From: Mortierella alpina
Lineage: Eukaryota > Mortierellomycota > Mortierellomycetes > Mortierellales > Mortierellaceae
Assembly (NCBI GenBank): GCA_029449245.1
Contig: JANATF010000010.1
Location: 496,001 to 560,000, forward strand
DNA: 64,000 nt
Direction of reading: 5' to 3'
The translations under genes and the position numbers were made by a program. Below, one piece after another: positions 31,701 to 40,844 of this stretch; the first letter of the stretch is position 1; each line of letters opens with the position of its first letter. The notes beneath the pieces are model-generated. The model did not search any database. It saw only the letters and a program-made list of their open reading frames with translations, and was not told where the DNA came from.

Positions 31701-33964
31701 TGCGGCTGAAACTGGTTGCGGTAGTCTTGTCCGAGATATGTGCTCCTGCAGCTGATGATCATTTTGGTGTTTGGTTGTCCTTGTTGGTTGAGTTTGTTGG
31801 CTGTATGTATGTTGATCTTCAATTGTGTTTCGTCGTAGCCATCGCATATGAGGATCATCTGCCGATGCTTCTTCAGCTCCTTGATCTTGGCCTCTGAAAA
31901 ATCGTGAATTCGTAGCTGCTTGTCTATCATATCCTCATCAGGTGCTTTGATGGCTGGCAGGTTAATGAACATCGGTACAGGACCGCCGACTGTGTAATCG
32001 TTCCATAGAGTATGCTCAAGGTGTCTGTTGAATGTCGATTTTCCTGCTCCAGAATCACCTAGCACCAGGAACACTTGTTGGTCGCTGCCAAGGAATTCGT
32101 TGACCAGATCCATGAGCGGCTTTGAGTCCTTGTCTGACGCTTGAAGACTAGCCTTGGCTTGAGGAGCGATATACACCCTTTGGTCATGACTCGCAAGCCG
32201 CTGGGCTTTGAGTAGATTCAGATCGCGCTCGACAAAAGGGATCTCCTGGACTCGAGCAAGCAAGGGCGAGTCCACAGGCACCGGCAATTGAGATCTCAAC
32301 GGGTAGCGGTTAGCAGACTTGACAGCTTCAGCCTCGTCAATTGCCTGCCGCAGGATTGCAACCGGGACGTCAATAGGACACCCTGGCTCCTCAGAAACGA
32401 TGCGGAGGATTATCAAGATCCATGTCTTCACGCTGGCATCTCGCCCCCAGTCTGGATCGTTGGTGTACAGGTCAACCAAAAAGTCGACAGCCTCGTGGCG
32501 AATGGTCGTCTCCCACGTGGCACCCACTGCAATCTCTCCGAGCAACTGGCAGATCCCCCACTGGAACTCGGGACTCTGTCGACAAGCGGCTTCCATGACA
32601 GCTACCTTGAGATCAGCCAGTCTTCCTTCTCGAACCAAGGCATTGGCTCCGACAATAGCTGGATACCACGCTCTCTTGTTTCCAGAGCTGACTCCTTCTT
32701 TGATGGCCTCAAACACTCCCTTGCCACTGTCAATCAGCGACCGCGTGCCTTCAATTGCTGATTTGGCGATCCCAACAGTCTCAGCGATTGTCTTTTGGAG
32801 TTGACCCAAACCCTCAAGGAACCCGCTCAGATCCAGATTGAGGACTCCTGACATGCTGACAAGGCTCTCAGCAACGACTTCAGAATAGCGCATGACAGCC
32901 CGAAGAACGGTTTCGTTGTCTGGAACATACTGAAGTGCCTGGAATGCGTACGACGCCTGGTACATCAGAAACGGATCTGAGCTTCCTCTGAGGCTGCTCA
33001 ACACTTCACTCAATGGCTCGTGCTGCTCAACTCGGTCGAGATTCTTGACCTCGTGCTTGGCCATGACATCTAGCAGTCGCGATACTGCCAGGGTGAGGTG
33101 GTACGGGTGCTTGGTCGATTGCTGGTTGGTCTGATGCAGACGTGTCCTGAGAATGCTCAAGATCTTTATCAGATCATCGGCAACAAGATACCCCTCAGAG
33201 GCGCATTGGACCAGCTGGACAAGGCCATCGAGCAGATCGACATCCAGCATGGTGGCCTTTTCAAACTCGCTGATGAAGCAATTGAGCAGCTTGCGGTAGT
33301 GCTCGTAATCAAGGACTGGTCCAAGGAGGACGACCTCAGTGACAGTGACAGATCCCTTGACTGCATCCTTGGCAAACTCCTCCACCATACGTTCAAGCAG
33401 CCAGCGGACGTGGCTGTTTTCAATTGGATTTTGTTCAATAGCTTTGACCCATTCGCGATTTGCATCATCAATAGGTGTGTCCTGTGAGGTTTCCTTTATC
33501 TGGAGGAGATTGATTTCAAGGCTCGACTCCTCAGATGGAGGCACGGCTGTAGTCTTTGGTAGAAGGGTGGTACACAGGACGAGCTGAGGCGTGTTGTCGA
33601 TGCGTGCGCCAAACTTTGGCACCGCGGTTTTGACTGCTGGCCTGGCTATATTCGTAGAGAAGATATTCAAGCGGACCTTTGCAGTTTCGGTCGTGGGTCC
33701 AGTAGATGCTTCGGAGCTGCTGACAGCAATGCTACTAGAATGGGCACTGCTGTGATGATTATCGCCAACCTTGATGCTGATAGAGTTGGTGCAGTGGATT
33801 TCAGCGTCGGGTCGATCAGTCAGAGACTTGGCGTGGGCCTCAGTTTTATCAGATCGAAACATGCTGAAGAACTTGTCTCGCTTCCTCAGATGCTGAGACG
33901 AGATCGACCGATCGTCGCCATGCTCATCGTTCTCAGGCACCGTGGTCTTTGATTTTTTGGACAT
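28715..33964 (-). CDS. STAND/NLR-like protein: ARM-like, NACHT, pentapeptide, 14 WD40 (paralogue A)
   Basis: An intronless ORF of 1749 residues from ATG 33964 (MSKKSKTT). I chose this start because the paralogue has MTKKLN at the same place; upstream codons belong to a non-ATG extension. Residues 1-100 are polar and disordered. About 105-570 is helical (ARM/HEAT-like). A NACHT NTPase follows: Walker A GDSGAGKST at ~635-643 and Walker B MILICDGYDE at ~702-711. The helical region after it ends in FMHRSLLEYFYSRHIHEA. Pentapeptide repeats (A(D/N)L-type) cover ~1051-1102. Fourteen WD40 units of ~42 residues follow (~1115-1697), most nearly identical (SVVFSPNGQQIASGSGDNTV, then RLWDAQTGA). Fourteen blades would make two seven-bladed propellers. 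By analogy with fungal NWD proteins it is an intracellular receptor activated by ATP-driven oligomerisation; the ligand and output are unknown. Confidence 0.88.
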   Translation of the reverse strand: MSKKSKTTVPENDEHGDDRSISSQHLRKRDKFFSMFRSDKTEAHAKSLTDRPDAEIHCTNSISIKVGDNHHSSAHSSSIAVSSSEASTGPTTETAKVRLNIFSTNIARPAVKTAVPKFGARIDNTPQLVLCTTLLPKTTAVPPSEESSLEINLLQIKETSQDTPIDDANREWVKAIEQNPIENSHVRWLLERMVEEFAKDAVKGSVTVTEVVLLGPVLDYEHYRKLLNCFISEFEKATMLDVDLLDGLVQLVQCASEGYLVADDLIKILSILRTRLHQTNQQSTKHPYHLTLAVSRLLDVMAKHEVKNLDRVEQHEPLSEVLSSLRGSSDPFLMYQASYAFQALQYVPDNETVLRAVMRYSEVVAESLVSMSGVLNLDLSGFLEGLGQLQKTIAETVGIAKSAIEGTRSLIDSGKGVFEAIKEGVSSGNKRAWYPAIVGANALVREGRLADLKVAVMEAACRQSPEFQWGICQLLGEIAVGATWETTIRHEAVDFLVDLYTNDPDWGRDASVKTWILIILRIVSEEPGCPIDVPVAILRQAIDEAEAVKSANRYPLRSQLPVPVDSPLLARVQEIPFVERDLNLLKAQRLASHDQRVYIAPQAKASLQASDKDSKPLMDLVNEFLGSDQQVFLVLGDSGAGKSTFNRHLEHTLWNDYTVGGPVPMFINLPAIKAPDEDMIDKQLRIHDFSEAKIKELKKHRQMILICDGYDETQLKINIHTANKLNQQGQPNTKMIISCRSTYLGQDYRNQFQPQTDRYSGIATILFTEAVIVPFSSDQIEDYVSQFVRDPEVHKLMGNSRVWGSDVYMSMLRSIPNMMELVKNPFLLSLSLRALPRVVKDAVDLAKVKVTRLTLYNSFTDQWLHNNQCRLQSITLSAEAENALQELLEEGFDSSAIGFLKSLAAAIFKEQGGNPVVQYTPRSDKGTWKSKFFGMEPDIVLLRESSPLSRVGVQHRFMHRSLLEYFYSRHIHEAHSLMSEGAQDLANHPLGQTNLVKESSIIDFLAEHVQSDLAFKQQLHQIIELSKTEATASQAAANAITTLVRAGIAFNGTDLRAIQIPGADLSGGQFDSTQLQGADLSNTNLRSVWLRQADLSEAQMTEAQFGEWPFLVEESNVTSCAYSPDGNTLAVGLKSGTVNLYTTMTWEKTQVLSGHTSSVRGVVFSPNGQQVASGSSDKTVRLWDAQSGAAGIILSGHTGPVYSVVFSPNGQQIASGSGDNTVRLWDAQSGVPGIILCGHTRSVDSVAFTPNGQQIASGSSDNTVRLWDAHTGAAGIILSGHASSVNSVVFSPSGQQIASGSQDKTVRLWDAQSHAPGVILSGHTDWVRSVVFSPDGQQIASGSDDSTVRLWDAQSGEPGIILSGHTGLVNSVVFSPNGQQIASGSGDNTVRLWDAQSGAPGVIQSGHSSDVWGVVFSPNGLQIASGSGDNTVRLWDVQTGAAGIILSGHTDAVYSVVISPTGLQIASGSWDNTVRLWDAQTGAPGIILSGHTASVYSVVFSPSGQQIASGSGDKTVRLWDAQTGAPGITLRGHTNSVWSVVFSPNGQQIASGSGDRTVRLWDAQTGAAGIILSGHTDSVFSVVFSPNGQQIASGSDDNTLRLWDAQTGADSIILSGHTSTVYSVVFSPNGQHIASGSADKTARLWDMASGECMTVVKDFHGSITSVAWKAIGNESYLATGCLDKSVRLWKVSGDRHLICLQWSSGHDRLAVTDTKISTVRGLSRMNTKLLEQRRASSSPNMLEIIQDDG
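29040..30520 (-). repeat. 126-bp tandem repeat array coding for WD40 units (paralogue A)
   Basis: The 42-codon WD40 unit recurs with high nucleotide identity; for example the complement-strand phrase caatctgctggccgtttggc returns every 126 bp. Such identity points to recent unit duplication or gene conversion. Thirteen of the fourteen units belong to the homogeneous set; the last is diverged. Confidence 0.85.
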
Positions 33965-34619
33965 GACCAGGATCCACTGTATCATCATACACCGAGAGAG
34001 AAGCGATTCGATAAGCAATTGCTCCGAGGGACCACAACAGGATTAAGCAAAACTATATGTTGTTCCTGTGAGTTGCTCCTACCTTTAATTGCTGTCAAGG
34101 GATCTGGAGTAGGGGCGCACGGTTATCCACTTGTCGGAAAATAATACGAGGACTCAGAGAATCGCTATACTGTACAACACATCGTTAGAAGCTATAAGCT
34201 TGTGAAAAGCGCTTCTCTCCGTATCTACGATCTCTTGAATGCTATGATGTGTGCCTGAGATCTGTTCTTGCTTACAGTCTTTGGTCGGACGAGAAGAAGG
34301 TAATGGCAGGTGGCCACTGGTAAATCACTCGACACCAGAAACTGAGAATGGGTGAGGGACGCAGCTGTGTGGATGGAGTGAAAGAAGAGGCGCTATATGG
34401 AGGAAGGAAGAAAGCAATACAAAAGGAGGGAGTGTGGGAACGATGGTCGAATGCATAATGCTCCATTTAAACATCGCCCTCACTCGCTGTTGTGTAATTT
34501 GAGCAGCTTGAGCACTGCCACGACGACATTGACACTGCTGCATTAATACATCAAAGTTTCAACCACGAAAAGAGAATCCATGTTGAGGTTTATTGGCCTG
34601 CCTTCAAAGAAAACCACTA
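33965..34619. other. Upstream region of paralogue A
   Basis: About 0.65 kb without a gene. Fragments resemble the region upstream of paralogue B (39909-40550): tgataagca(a/g)ttgc near each ATG, and further upstream gtgtgggaacga and aacatc.ccctc-like pieces in the same order. This suggests that the promoter was duplicated along with the gene. Confidence 0.5.
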
Positions 34620-37600
34620 CTAGTCAGCAGGAGGTGCACTCCCTGATAAAACTGAGCTACTCGATGCGCCGCGTTGCTCCAAGAGTCTCATATTCATCTT
34701 GCTTAAGCCCCGCACATTTGAAATTTTGGTATCTGACACGGCAAGTTCGCTAGGCCCAGAGCTCCACTGTAAGCTGATGTGATGACGGTCTGCTGTCGCT
34801 TTCCATAGGCGAACGGATCCATCGCTACAGCCAGTTGCAAAGTAACTGTCGTTTCCAGTTGCGACCCAGGCGATACTTGTAATTGCTCTATGGAAACCCT
34901 TGACTACAGTCAAACATTGAGCTGATTCCACATCCCAGAACCGCACCGTGTTGTCCTCACTGCCCGAAGCAATATACTGGCTGTTGGGCGAAAATACCAC
35001 GCTCGTAACAGCGAGAATATGTCCACTAAGGATAGCTCCATTTGCACCGGTTTGTGCGTCCCAGAGCCTCACCGTGTTGTCGCAACTACCCGAAGCAATC
35101 TGCCGGCCGTTTGGCGAAAACGCGACGCTCGTTACGAAAGAAGCGTGGCCGCTTAGGATGGCACCAGCTGCACCGGTTTGTGCATCCCAGAGCCTCACCG
35201 TGTTGTCGCAACTACCCGAGGCAATTTGCTGGCCGCTTGGCGAATATACCACGCTGTTAATATACCTGGTATGGCCGCTCAAAATGGCTCCACGGGCACC
35301 AGTTTGCGCGTCCCAGAGTTGCACCGTGGTGTCGTAACTGCCTGAGGCAATCTGCTGGCCGCTTGGTGAAAACGCAATGCTCGTAACCCATCTGGTATGG
35401 CCGCTCAGCACGGTACCAGGCGCACCAGTCTGTGCATCCCAGAGGCGCACCGTATTGTCTTCACTGCCCGATGCAATCTGCTGGCCGTTTGGCGAAAATA
35501 CCACGCTCCTAACAGAGTCGGCATGGCCGCTCAGGACTGCTCCAGGTGTCCCTGTTCGTGCGTCCCAAAGCCGCACAGTCTTGTCGTCACTACCAGAGGC
35601 AATCTGCTGGCCGCTTGGAGAAAACACAATGCTCCTAACATTCGTGAAATGGCCGCTTAGAGTGGCACCGGCTGCACCAGCCGCGCCAGTTTTTGCGTCC
35701 CAGAGCCGCACCGTGTAATCAGGACTACCTGAGGCAATTTGCAGGCCGCTTGGCGAAAATACCACGTTCGTTATTGAGGCAGTGTGGCCGCTTAGGATTG
35801 CTCCAAGGGCACCGGTTTGCGCGTCCCAGAGCCGCACCGTGCAGTCTTGACTTCCCGAGGCAATCTGCCTACCGCTTGGCGAAAACACCACGCTCGTTAC
35901 AGTGAGAACATGCCCGCTAAGGATGGCCCCAGGTGCACCGGTTTGTGCGTCCCACAGCCTCACCGTTTTGTCATCACTGCCCGAGGCAATCTGCTGCCCG
36001 TTTGGCGAAAACACCACGCTCGTTACGAAAGAGGTGTGGCAGTTTAGAATAGCACCAGGTGCACCGGTGTGTGCGTCCCAGAGGCGCACCGTATTGTCGT
36101 GACTGCCCGAGGCAATCTGCTCGCCGCTTGGCGAGAACACCACGCTCCGTACCACATTGGTGTGGGAGGTTGGCGAAAACACCGCACTCTCAGGAGGATG
36201 AATGCTTAGGATGGCACCAGGTGCACCAGTTTGTCCGTCCCAGAGACGCACTGTGCTATCAGAACTGCTCGAGGCAATCTGCTGACCACCTGGCGAAAAC
36301 GCGACTCTTAAAACATGAGAAGTGTGACCGCTTAGGATGGCGCTGGCTGCACCGGTCTGTGCGTCCCAGAGCCGCACCGTGTTGTCGCCACTTCCCGAGG
36401 CAATCATCTGGCCGTTAGGCGAGAATGCCACGCTCCAAACCACAGTGGTATGACCGCTAAGTGTCAAGGTCTTTTGCCAAGTCGTGGTCGTGTATAGATT
36501 GATTTTGCCATTTCCGAGGCCAACGGCAAATGTGTTTCCATCCGGTGTGTATGCGCAGCTCATCACCCTGTCCTGTTCGACAAGAAATGGCCATTCGCCA
36601 AACTGAGCTCCTGTCATCTGCGCCTCGCTCAAATCAGCTTGACGCAGCCAAATACTGCGTAGGTTGGTATGGCTCAAGTCAGCTCCTTGCAGTTGTGTCG
36701 AGTCGAACTGTCCTGTGCTCAAGTCTGCTCCGGCAATCTGAATACCTCTGAGATCAGCGCCATTGAATATTACACCAGCACGAACCAAGGTAGTGATGGC
36801 GTTCGCGGCTGCCTGGCATGCGTTTGCATCGGTTTTGGATAGCTCAATGATCCGATGGAGTTGTTGCTTGAAGGCCGGGTCGCTTTGGACGTGCTCAGCC
36901 AGAAAGTCGATGATTGATGATTCCTTGACAAGGTTGGTCTGGCCCAAAGGGAAGTTGGCAAGGTCCTGTGCGCCTTCAGGCATCAATGTAAGTGCCTCGT
37001 GTATGTGACGAGAGTAATAATACTCTAACAGCGAGCGGTGCATGAACCGATATTGGACACCTGCGCGCGACAGTGGACTAGACTCTCGAAGGAGGACTAT
37101 GTCAGGCTCAGGACCAAAGAATTTGGACTTCCACGTCCCTTTGTCGCTCCTTGGCGTGTACTGGACTACTGGATTCCCACCTTGCTCTTTGAAGATGGCG
37201 GCCGCCAGGCGCTTCAAAAAATCAATCGCGCTTGAAGCAAAGCCCTCTTCAAGCAGCTCTTGGATTGCTTTCGCTGTCTCCGCTGCCAAGGTCATACTCT
37301 CTAGCCGGCATTTGTTATTGTCCAACCACTGGTCCGTGAAAGAATTGTACAGAGTCAGCCGTGTGACTTTGACCTTGGCAAGATCAACGGCGTCCTTGAC
37401 GACAAGAGGCAGGACTCTGAGCGAGAGTGAAAGGAGGAACGGGTTCTTGACGAGCTCTATCATATTGGGGATCGACCGCAGCTTACTCATGTAGACCCCC
37501 GTGCTCCAGATGCGACTCTTGCCCATCAGTTTGTGTACCTCTGGATCTCGCACAAACTGACTGACATAGTCCTCAATCTGGCCACTCGAGAATGGTACAA

Positions 37601-39908
37601 TGACAGCCTCCGTGAACAAAATCGCTGCTGTGCTGGCGTATCGATCAGTTTGCGGCTGAAACTGGTTGCGGTAGTCTTGTCCGAGATATGTGCTCCTGCA
37701 GCTGATGATCATCTTGATGTTTGGTTGTCCTTGTTGGTTGAGTTTGTTGGCTGTATGTAGGTTGATCTTCAATTGGGTTTCGTCGTAGCCATCGCAAATG
37801 AGGACCATCTCTCGATTCTCCTTCAGCTCTTTGATCTTTGCATCTGAGAACTTGTGGGTCCGCAATTGCTCGCCAATGATATCCCGATAGGTTTCTGTCA
37901 CGGCAGGTAGATTGATAAACAGTGGCAAGGGGCTGCCTACAGTGTACTCATTCCACAGACTATGCTCAAGGTGTCTGTTGAATGTCGATTTTCCTGCTCC
38001 AGAATCACCTAGCACCAGGAACACTTGTTGGTCGCTGCCAAGGAACTCTTTGACGAGATCCATGAGCGGCTTTGAGTCCTTGTCTGACGCTTGAAGACTA
38101 GCCTTGGCTTGAGGAGGGATATACACCCTTTGATCATGACTTGCAAGCCGCTGGGCTTTGAGCAGATTCAAATCGCGCTCAACAAGAGGGATCTCTTGGA
38201 CTCGAGCAAGCAAAGCTGAAACCACAGGCACCGGCAATTGAGATCTCAACGGGTAGTTGTTGGCAGACTTGACAGCTTCAGCATCGTCAAATACTTGATG
38301 CAGAATTGCAGCTGGCACATGGATTGGTTGTTCCTGGTCCTTAGAGATGATATGGAGGATTGTCAAGATCCATGTCTTCACGCTGGCATCTCGCCCCCAG
38401 TCTGGATCGTTGATATACAGGTCAACCAAAAAGTCGACGGCCTCGTTTCGGATGGCTCTCTCCCATGTGGCATCTATTGCAATCTCTCCGAGCAACTGGC
38501 AGATCCCCCACTGGAACTCGGGACTCTGTCGACAAGCGGCTTCCACGACAACTACCTTGAGATCAGGCAGTCTTCCTTCTCGAACCAAGGCATTGGCTCC
38601 GACAATAGCTGGATACCACGCTCTCTTGTCTCCAGAGCTGACTCCTTCTTTGATGGCCTCAAACACTCCCTTGCCACTGTCAATCAGCGACCGCGCGCCT
38701 TCAATTGCTGATTTTGCAATGCCAACAGTCTCAACGATTGTCTTTTGGAGTTGATCCAGACCCTCAAGAAACCCGCTCAGATCCAGATTGAGGACTCCTG
38801 ACATGCTGACAAGGCTCTCAGCAACGATTCCAGAATAGCGCATGACAGCCCGAAGAACGGTTTCGTTGTCTGGAACATACTGAAGTGCCTGGAATGCGTA
38901 CGACGCCTGGTACATCAGAAACGGATCTGAGCTCTCTCTCAGGCTGCTCAACACTTCACCCAGTGGCTCGTGCTGCTCAACTCGGTCGAGATTCTTGACC
39001 TCGTGCTTGGCCATGACATCTAGCAGTCGCGAGACTGCCAGGGTGAGGTGGTACGGGTTCTTGGTCGATTGCTGGTTCGTCTGCTGCAGACGTGTCCTGA
39101 GAATGCTCAAAATCTTTATCAGATCATCGGCAACAAGATACCCCTCAGAGGCGCACTGGACCAGCTGGACAAGGCCATCGAGCAGATCGACATCCAGAAT
39201 GGTGGCTTTTTCAAACTCACTGATGAAGCAATTGAGCAGCTTGCGGTAATGCTCGTACTCAAGGACAGGCCCAAGGAGAACAACCTCCGTGACAGCGGCA
39301 GATCCCTTAACTGCATCCTTGACAAACTCCTCAACCATGCGGTCAAGCAGCCAGCGGATGTGGCTCTGCTCAATTGGATTTTGTTCAATAGCCTTGACCC
39401 ATTCGCGATTCGCATCATCGATGGGCGTGTCCTGCGAGGCTTCCTTTATCTGGAGGAGGTTGATTTCAAGGCTCGATTCGTTGAGTGGGTTCACAGCTGT
39501 AATTTTTGATAGAAGGGTGGTACACAGGACGAGCTGAGGCGTGTTGTCGATGCGTGCGCCAAACTTTGGCACTACGGTTTTGACAGCAGGCCTGGCTACA
39601 TTTGCGGAGAAAATATCCAAGCGGACCTTCGCCATTTCGATCGTGTGTTGAGTAGCCGCCTCCAAGTTGCTGATGGCAATGCTACATCCGGCACTTATTT
39701 GACTGTCGCCCGCCTTGATGCAGACAGAACCGGTGTTATGGTTCGTCTTCTCGGGTCGAGCAGCCAAGAGTTTGGCGTGGACCTTGGGTTTATCGGATCG
39801 AAATATGTTGAGGAACTTGTTTCGCTTCCTCATATACTTGGACGAGATTGACTTGTCGTCGACATGCTCATCGTGCTCAGGTGCTGCAGCATTTAATTTT
39901 TTGGTCAT
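34620..39908 (-). CDS. STAND/NLR-like protein: ARM-like, NACHT, pentapeptide, 14 WD40 (paralogue B)
   Basis: An intronless ORF of 1762 residues from ATG 39908 (MTKKLNAAAPEHDEH), a tandem paralogue of the gene at 28715-33964 with the same domain order. Walker A GDSGAGKST lies at ~633 and Walker B MVLICDGYDE at ~700. The post-NACHT segment FMHRSLLEYYYSRHIHEA, the pentapeptide segment (~1050-1100) and fourteen WD40 units (~1115-1703) follow. The ARM-like and NACHT parts are nearly identical to paralogue A, whereas the WD40 array differs more in surface-loop residues. The third WD40 unit carries an insertion (SIHPPESAVFSPTSHTNV) that looks like a partial blade, and the seventh carries a small AAGAAG duplication. 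Expected role as for A; the different propeller surface suggests different recognition. Both genes read the same way, ~0.65 kb apart. Confidence 0.88.
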   Translation of the reverse strand: MTKKLNAAAPEHDEHVDDKSISSKYMRKRNKFLNIFRSDKPKVHAKLLAARPEKTNHNTGSVCIKAGDSQISAGCSIAISNLEAATQHTIEMAKVRLDIFSANVARPAVKTVVPKFGARIDNTPQLVLCTTLLSKITAVNPLNESSLEINLLQIKEASQDTPIDDANREWVKAIEQNPIEQSHIRWLLDRMVEEFVKDAVKGSAAVTEVVLLGPVLEYEHYRKLLNCFISEFEKATILDVDLLDGLVQLVQCASEGYLVADDLIKILSILRTRLQQTNQQSTKNPYHLTLAVSRLLDVMAKHEVKNLDRVEQHEPLGEVLSSLRESSDPFLMYQASYAFQALQYVPDNETVLRAVMRYSGIVAESLVSMSGVLNLDLSGFLEGLDQLQKTIVETVGIAKSAIEGARSLIDSGKGVFEAIKEGVSSGDKRAWYPAIVGANALVREGRLPDLKVVVVEAACRQSPEFQWGICQLLGEIAIDATWERAIRNEAVDFLVDLYINDPDWGRDASVKTWILTILHIISKDQEQPIHVPAAILHQVFDDAEAVKSANNYPLRSQLPVPVVSALLARVQEIPLVERDLNLLKAQRLASHDQRVYIPPQAKASLQASDKDSKPLMDLVKEFLGSDQQVFLVLGDSGAGKSTFNRHLEHSLWNEYTVGSPLPLFINLPAVTETYRDIIGEQLRTHKFSDAKIKELKENREMVLICDGYDETQLKINLHTANKLNQQGQPNIKMIISCRSTYLGQDYRNQFQPQTDRYASTAAILFTEAVIVPFSSGQIEDYVSQFVRDPEVHKLMGKSRIWSTGVYMSKLRSIPNMIELVKNPFLLSLSLRVLPLVVKDAVDLAKVKVTRLTLYNSFTDQWLDNNKCRLESMTLAAETAKAIQELLEEGFASSAIDFLKRLAAAIFKEQGGNPVVQYTPRSDKGTWKSKFFGPEPDIVLLRESSPLSRAGVQYRFMHRSLLEYYYSRHIHEALTLMPEGAQDLANFPLGQTNLVKESSIIDFLAEHVQSDPAFKQQLHRIIELSKTDANACQAAANAITTLVRAGVIFNGADLRGIQIAGADLSTGQFDSTQLQGADLSHTNLRSIWLRQADLSEAQMTGAQFGEWPFLVEQDRVMSCAYTPDGNTFAVGLGNGKINLYTTTTWQKTLTLSGHTTVVWSVAFSPNGQMIASGSGDNTVRLWDAQTGAASAILSGHTSHVLRVAFSPGGQQIASSSSDSTVRLWDGQTGAPGAILSIHPPESAVFSPTSHTNVVRSVVFSPSGEQIASGSHDNTVRLWDAHTGAPGAILNCHTSFVTSVVFSPNGQQIASGSDDKTVRLWDAQTGAPGAILSGHVLTVTSVVFSPSGRQIASGSQDCTVRLWDAQTGALGAILSGHTASITNVVFSPSGLQIASGSPDYTVRLWDAKTGAAGAAGATLSGHFTNVRSIVFSPSGQQIASGSDDKTVRLWDARTGTPGAVLSGHADSVRSVVFSPNGQQIASGSEDNTVRLWDAQTGAPGTVLSGHTRWVTSIAFSPSGQQIASGSYDTTVQLWDAQTGARGAILSGHTRYINSVVYSPSGQQIASGSCDNTVRLWDAQTGAAGAILSGHASFVTSVAFSPNGRQIASGSCDNTVRLWDAQTGANGAILSGHILAVTSVVFSPNSQYIASGSEDNTVRFWDVESAQCLTVVKGFHRAITSIAWVATGNDSYFATGCSDGSVRLWKATADRHHISLQWSSGPSELAVSDTKISNVRGLSKMNMRLLEQRGASSSSVLSGSAPPAD
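34930..36460 (-). repeat. 126-bp tandem repeat array coding for WD40 units (paralogue B)
   Basis: Same 42-codon unit as in paralogue A. The complement-strand phrase gaggcaatctgctggccgct and its variants recur at 126-bp spacing, broken by the insertion in unit three (near 36160-36200) and a 9-bp expansion in unit seven (near 35670). Confidence 0.83.
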
Positions 39909-40844
39909 GATGAATACTCTAATGAAGCACCGAGGAGAAGAGATATGATAAGCAGTTGCACTGAGATAATACGCAAGGTCAAGCAAGACCATCAGTTGCT
40001 CCTCTTTATTCCTCCTACCTTCCCCAATGGTTTCCAAGGTTTCCAGAGGAAAGATATCCGGTTATCCACTTGTCAGAAAAGTATGAGAGGACAATGCGAA
40101 TCGACTATCTTGGGCAATTGGTCGTAAGAAACTGCGATGCTGTACCCTCTTTTCTTCTATGTCTACAGCCTGTCAAGGAGCATGAGGTGTACCTGAGGTC
40201 AGTTTTCTTGATTGCTGTCTTTGGCTGGACCCTAAAGAAGCTTTGGCAGAGAAGAACAGGCGAAACCCCTCGATGCAAGAGATGGAAGAGAGTGAGGATG
40301 CAAGTTTTGGGTGAATAGGATGGAGTTGGGGGGTAAGGAAGAAAGACGAACGGATTACAGAAAGAAAGTGTGGGAACGAAGCTTGAGCATGCTGGGCTTG
40401 AACATCACCGTTTCGCCCTTGTGCAACTCAAGCATCTGCTTCCTTTCTCGCCCTTGTGTTACTCGAGTGTCTCGCTCAATTGCAAGCCGAAGAGCATTGC
40501 CAAAGTGTAGCAGCAATGCATTCGTGTGCTCGTCTTTTCGCAGGTGTTTCATGACTATTCGCTTATTGAAGATGCATACAGGGGAAGTGTGCAATCTCCA
40601 AGGCGCATGCATTCGCCCAATTTCAGGAGCCGTGGTTGTAGGAGCGAGATGCAAGGCCATATTAGTTTCATAGGATGTGAGGCATTGAATACTCATGATT
40701 ATTTATGTGCTTCAAAGAACGATCCATGATACGTGAATAACATCGAGGTGTATGGTACAAACAAGATATGAAAAAAAAAAATCAATTGCCAGAACCGATT
40801 AAATACGCCAAAAGGCCGTATCAATGGGCCGTGGATTGCTTAGC
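39909..40844. other. Intergenic region between paralogue B and Rat1 gene
   Basis: Promoter of paralogue B on the left and 3' UTR of the Rat1 gene on the right, with an A-run at about 40770-40780. Short ORFs here (up to 120 codons) have no domain content. Confidence 0.5.

Noticed and set aside
33965-34018. N-terminal extension of NLR paralogue A to the full open frame
   Set aside because: The extension starts at a non-ATG codon, and the paralogue supports the start at 33964.
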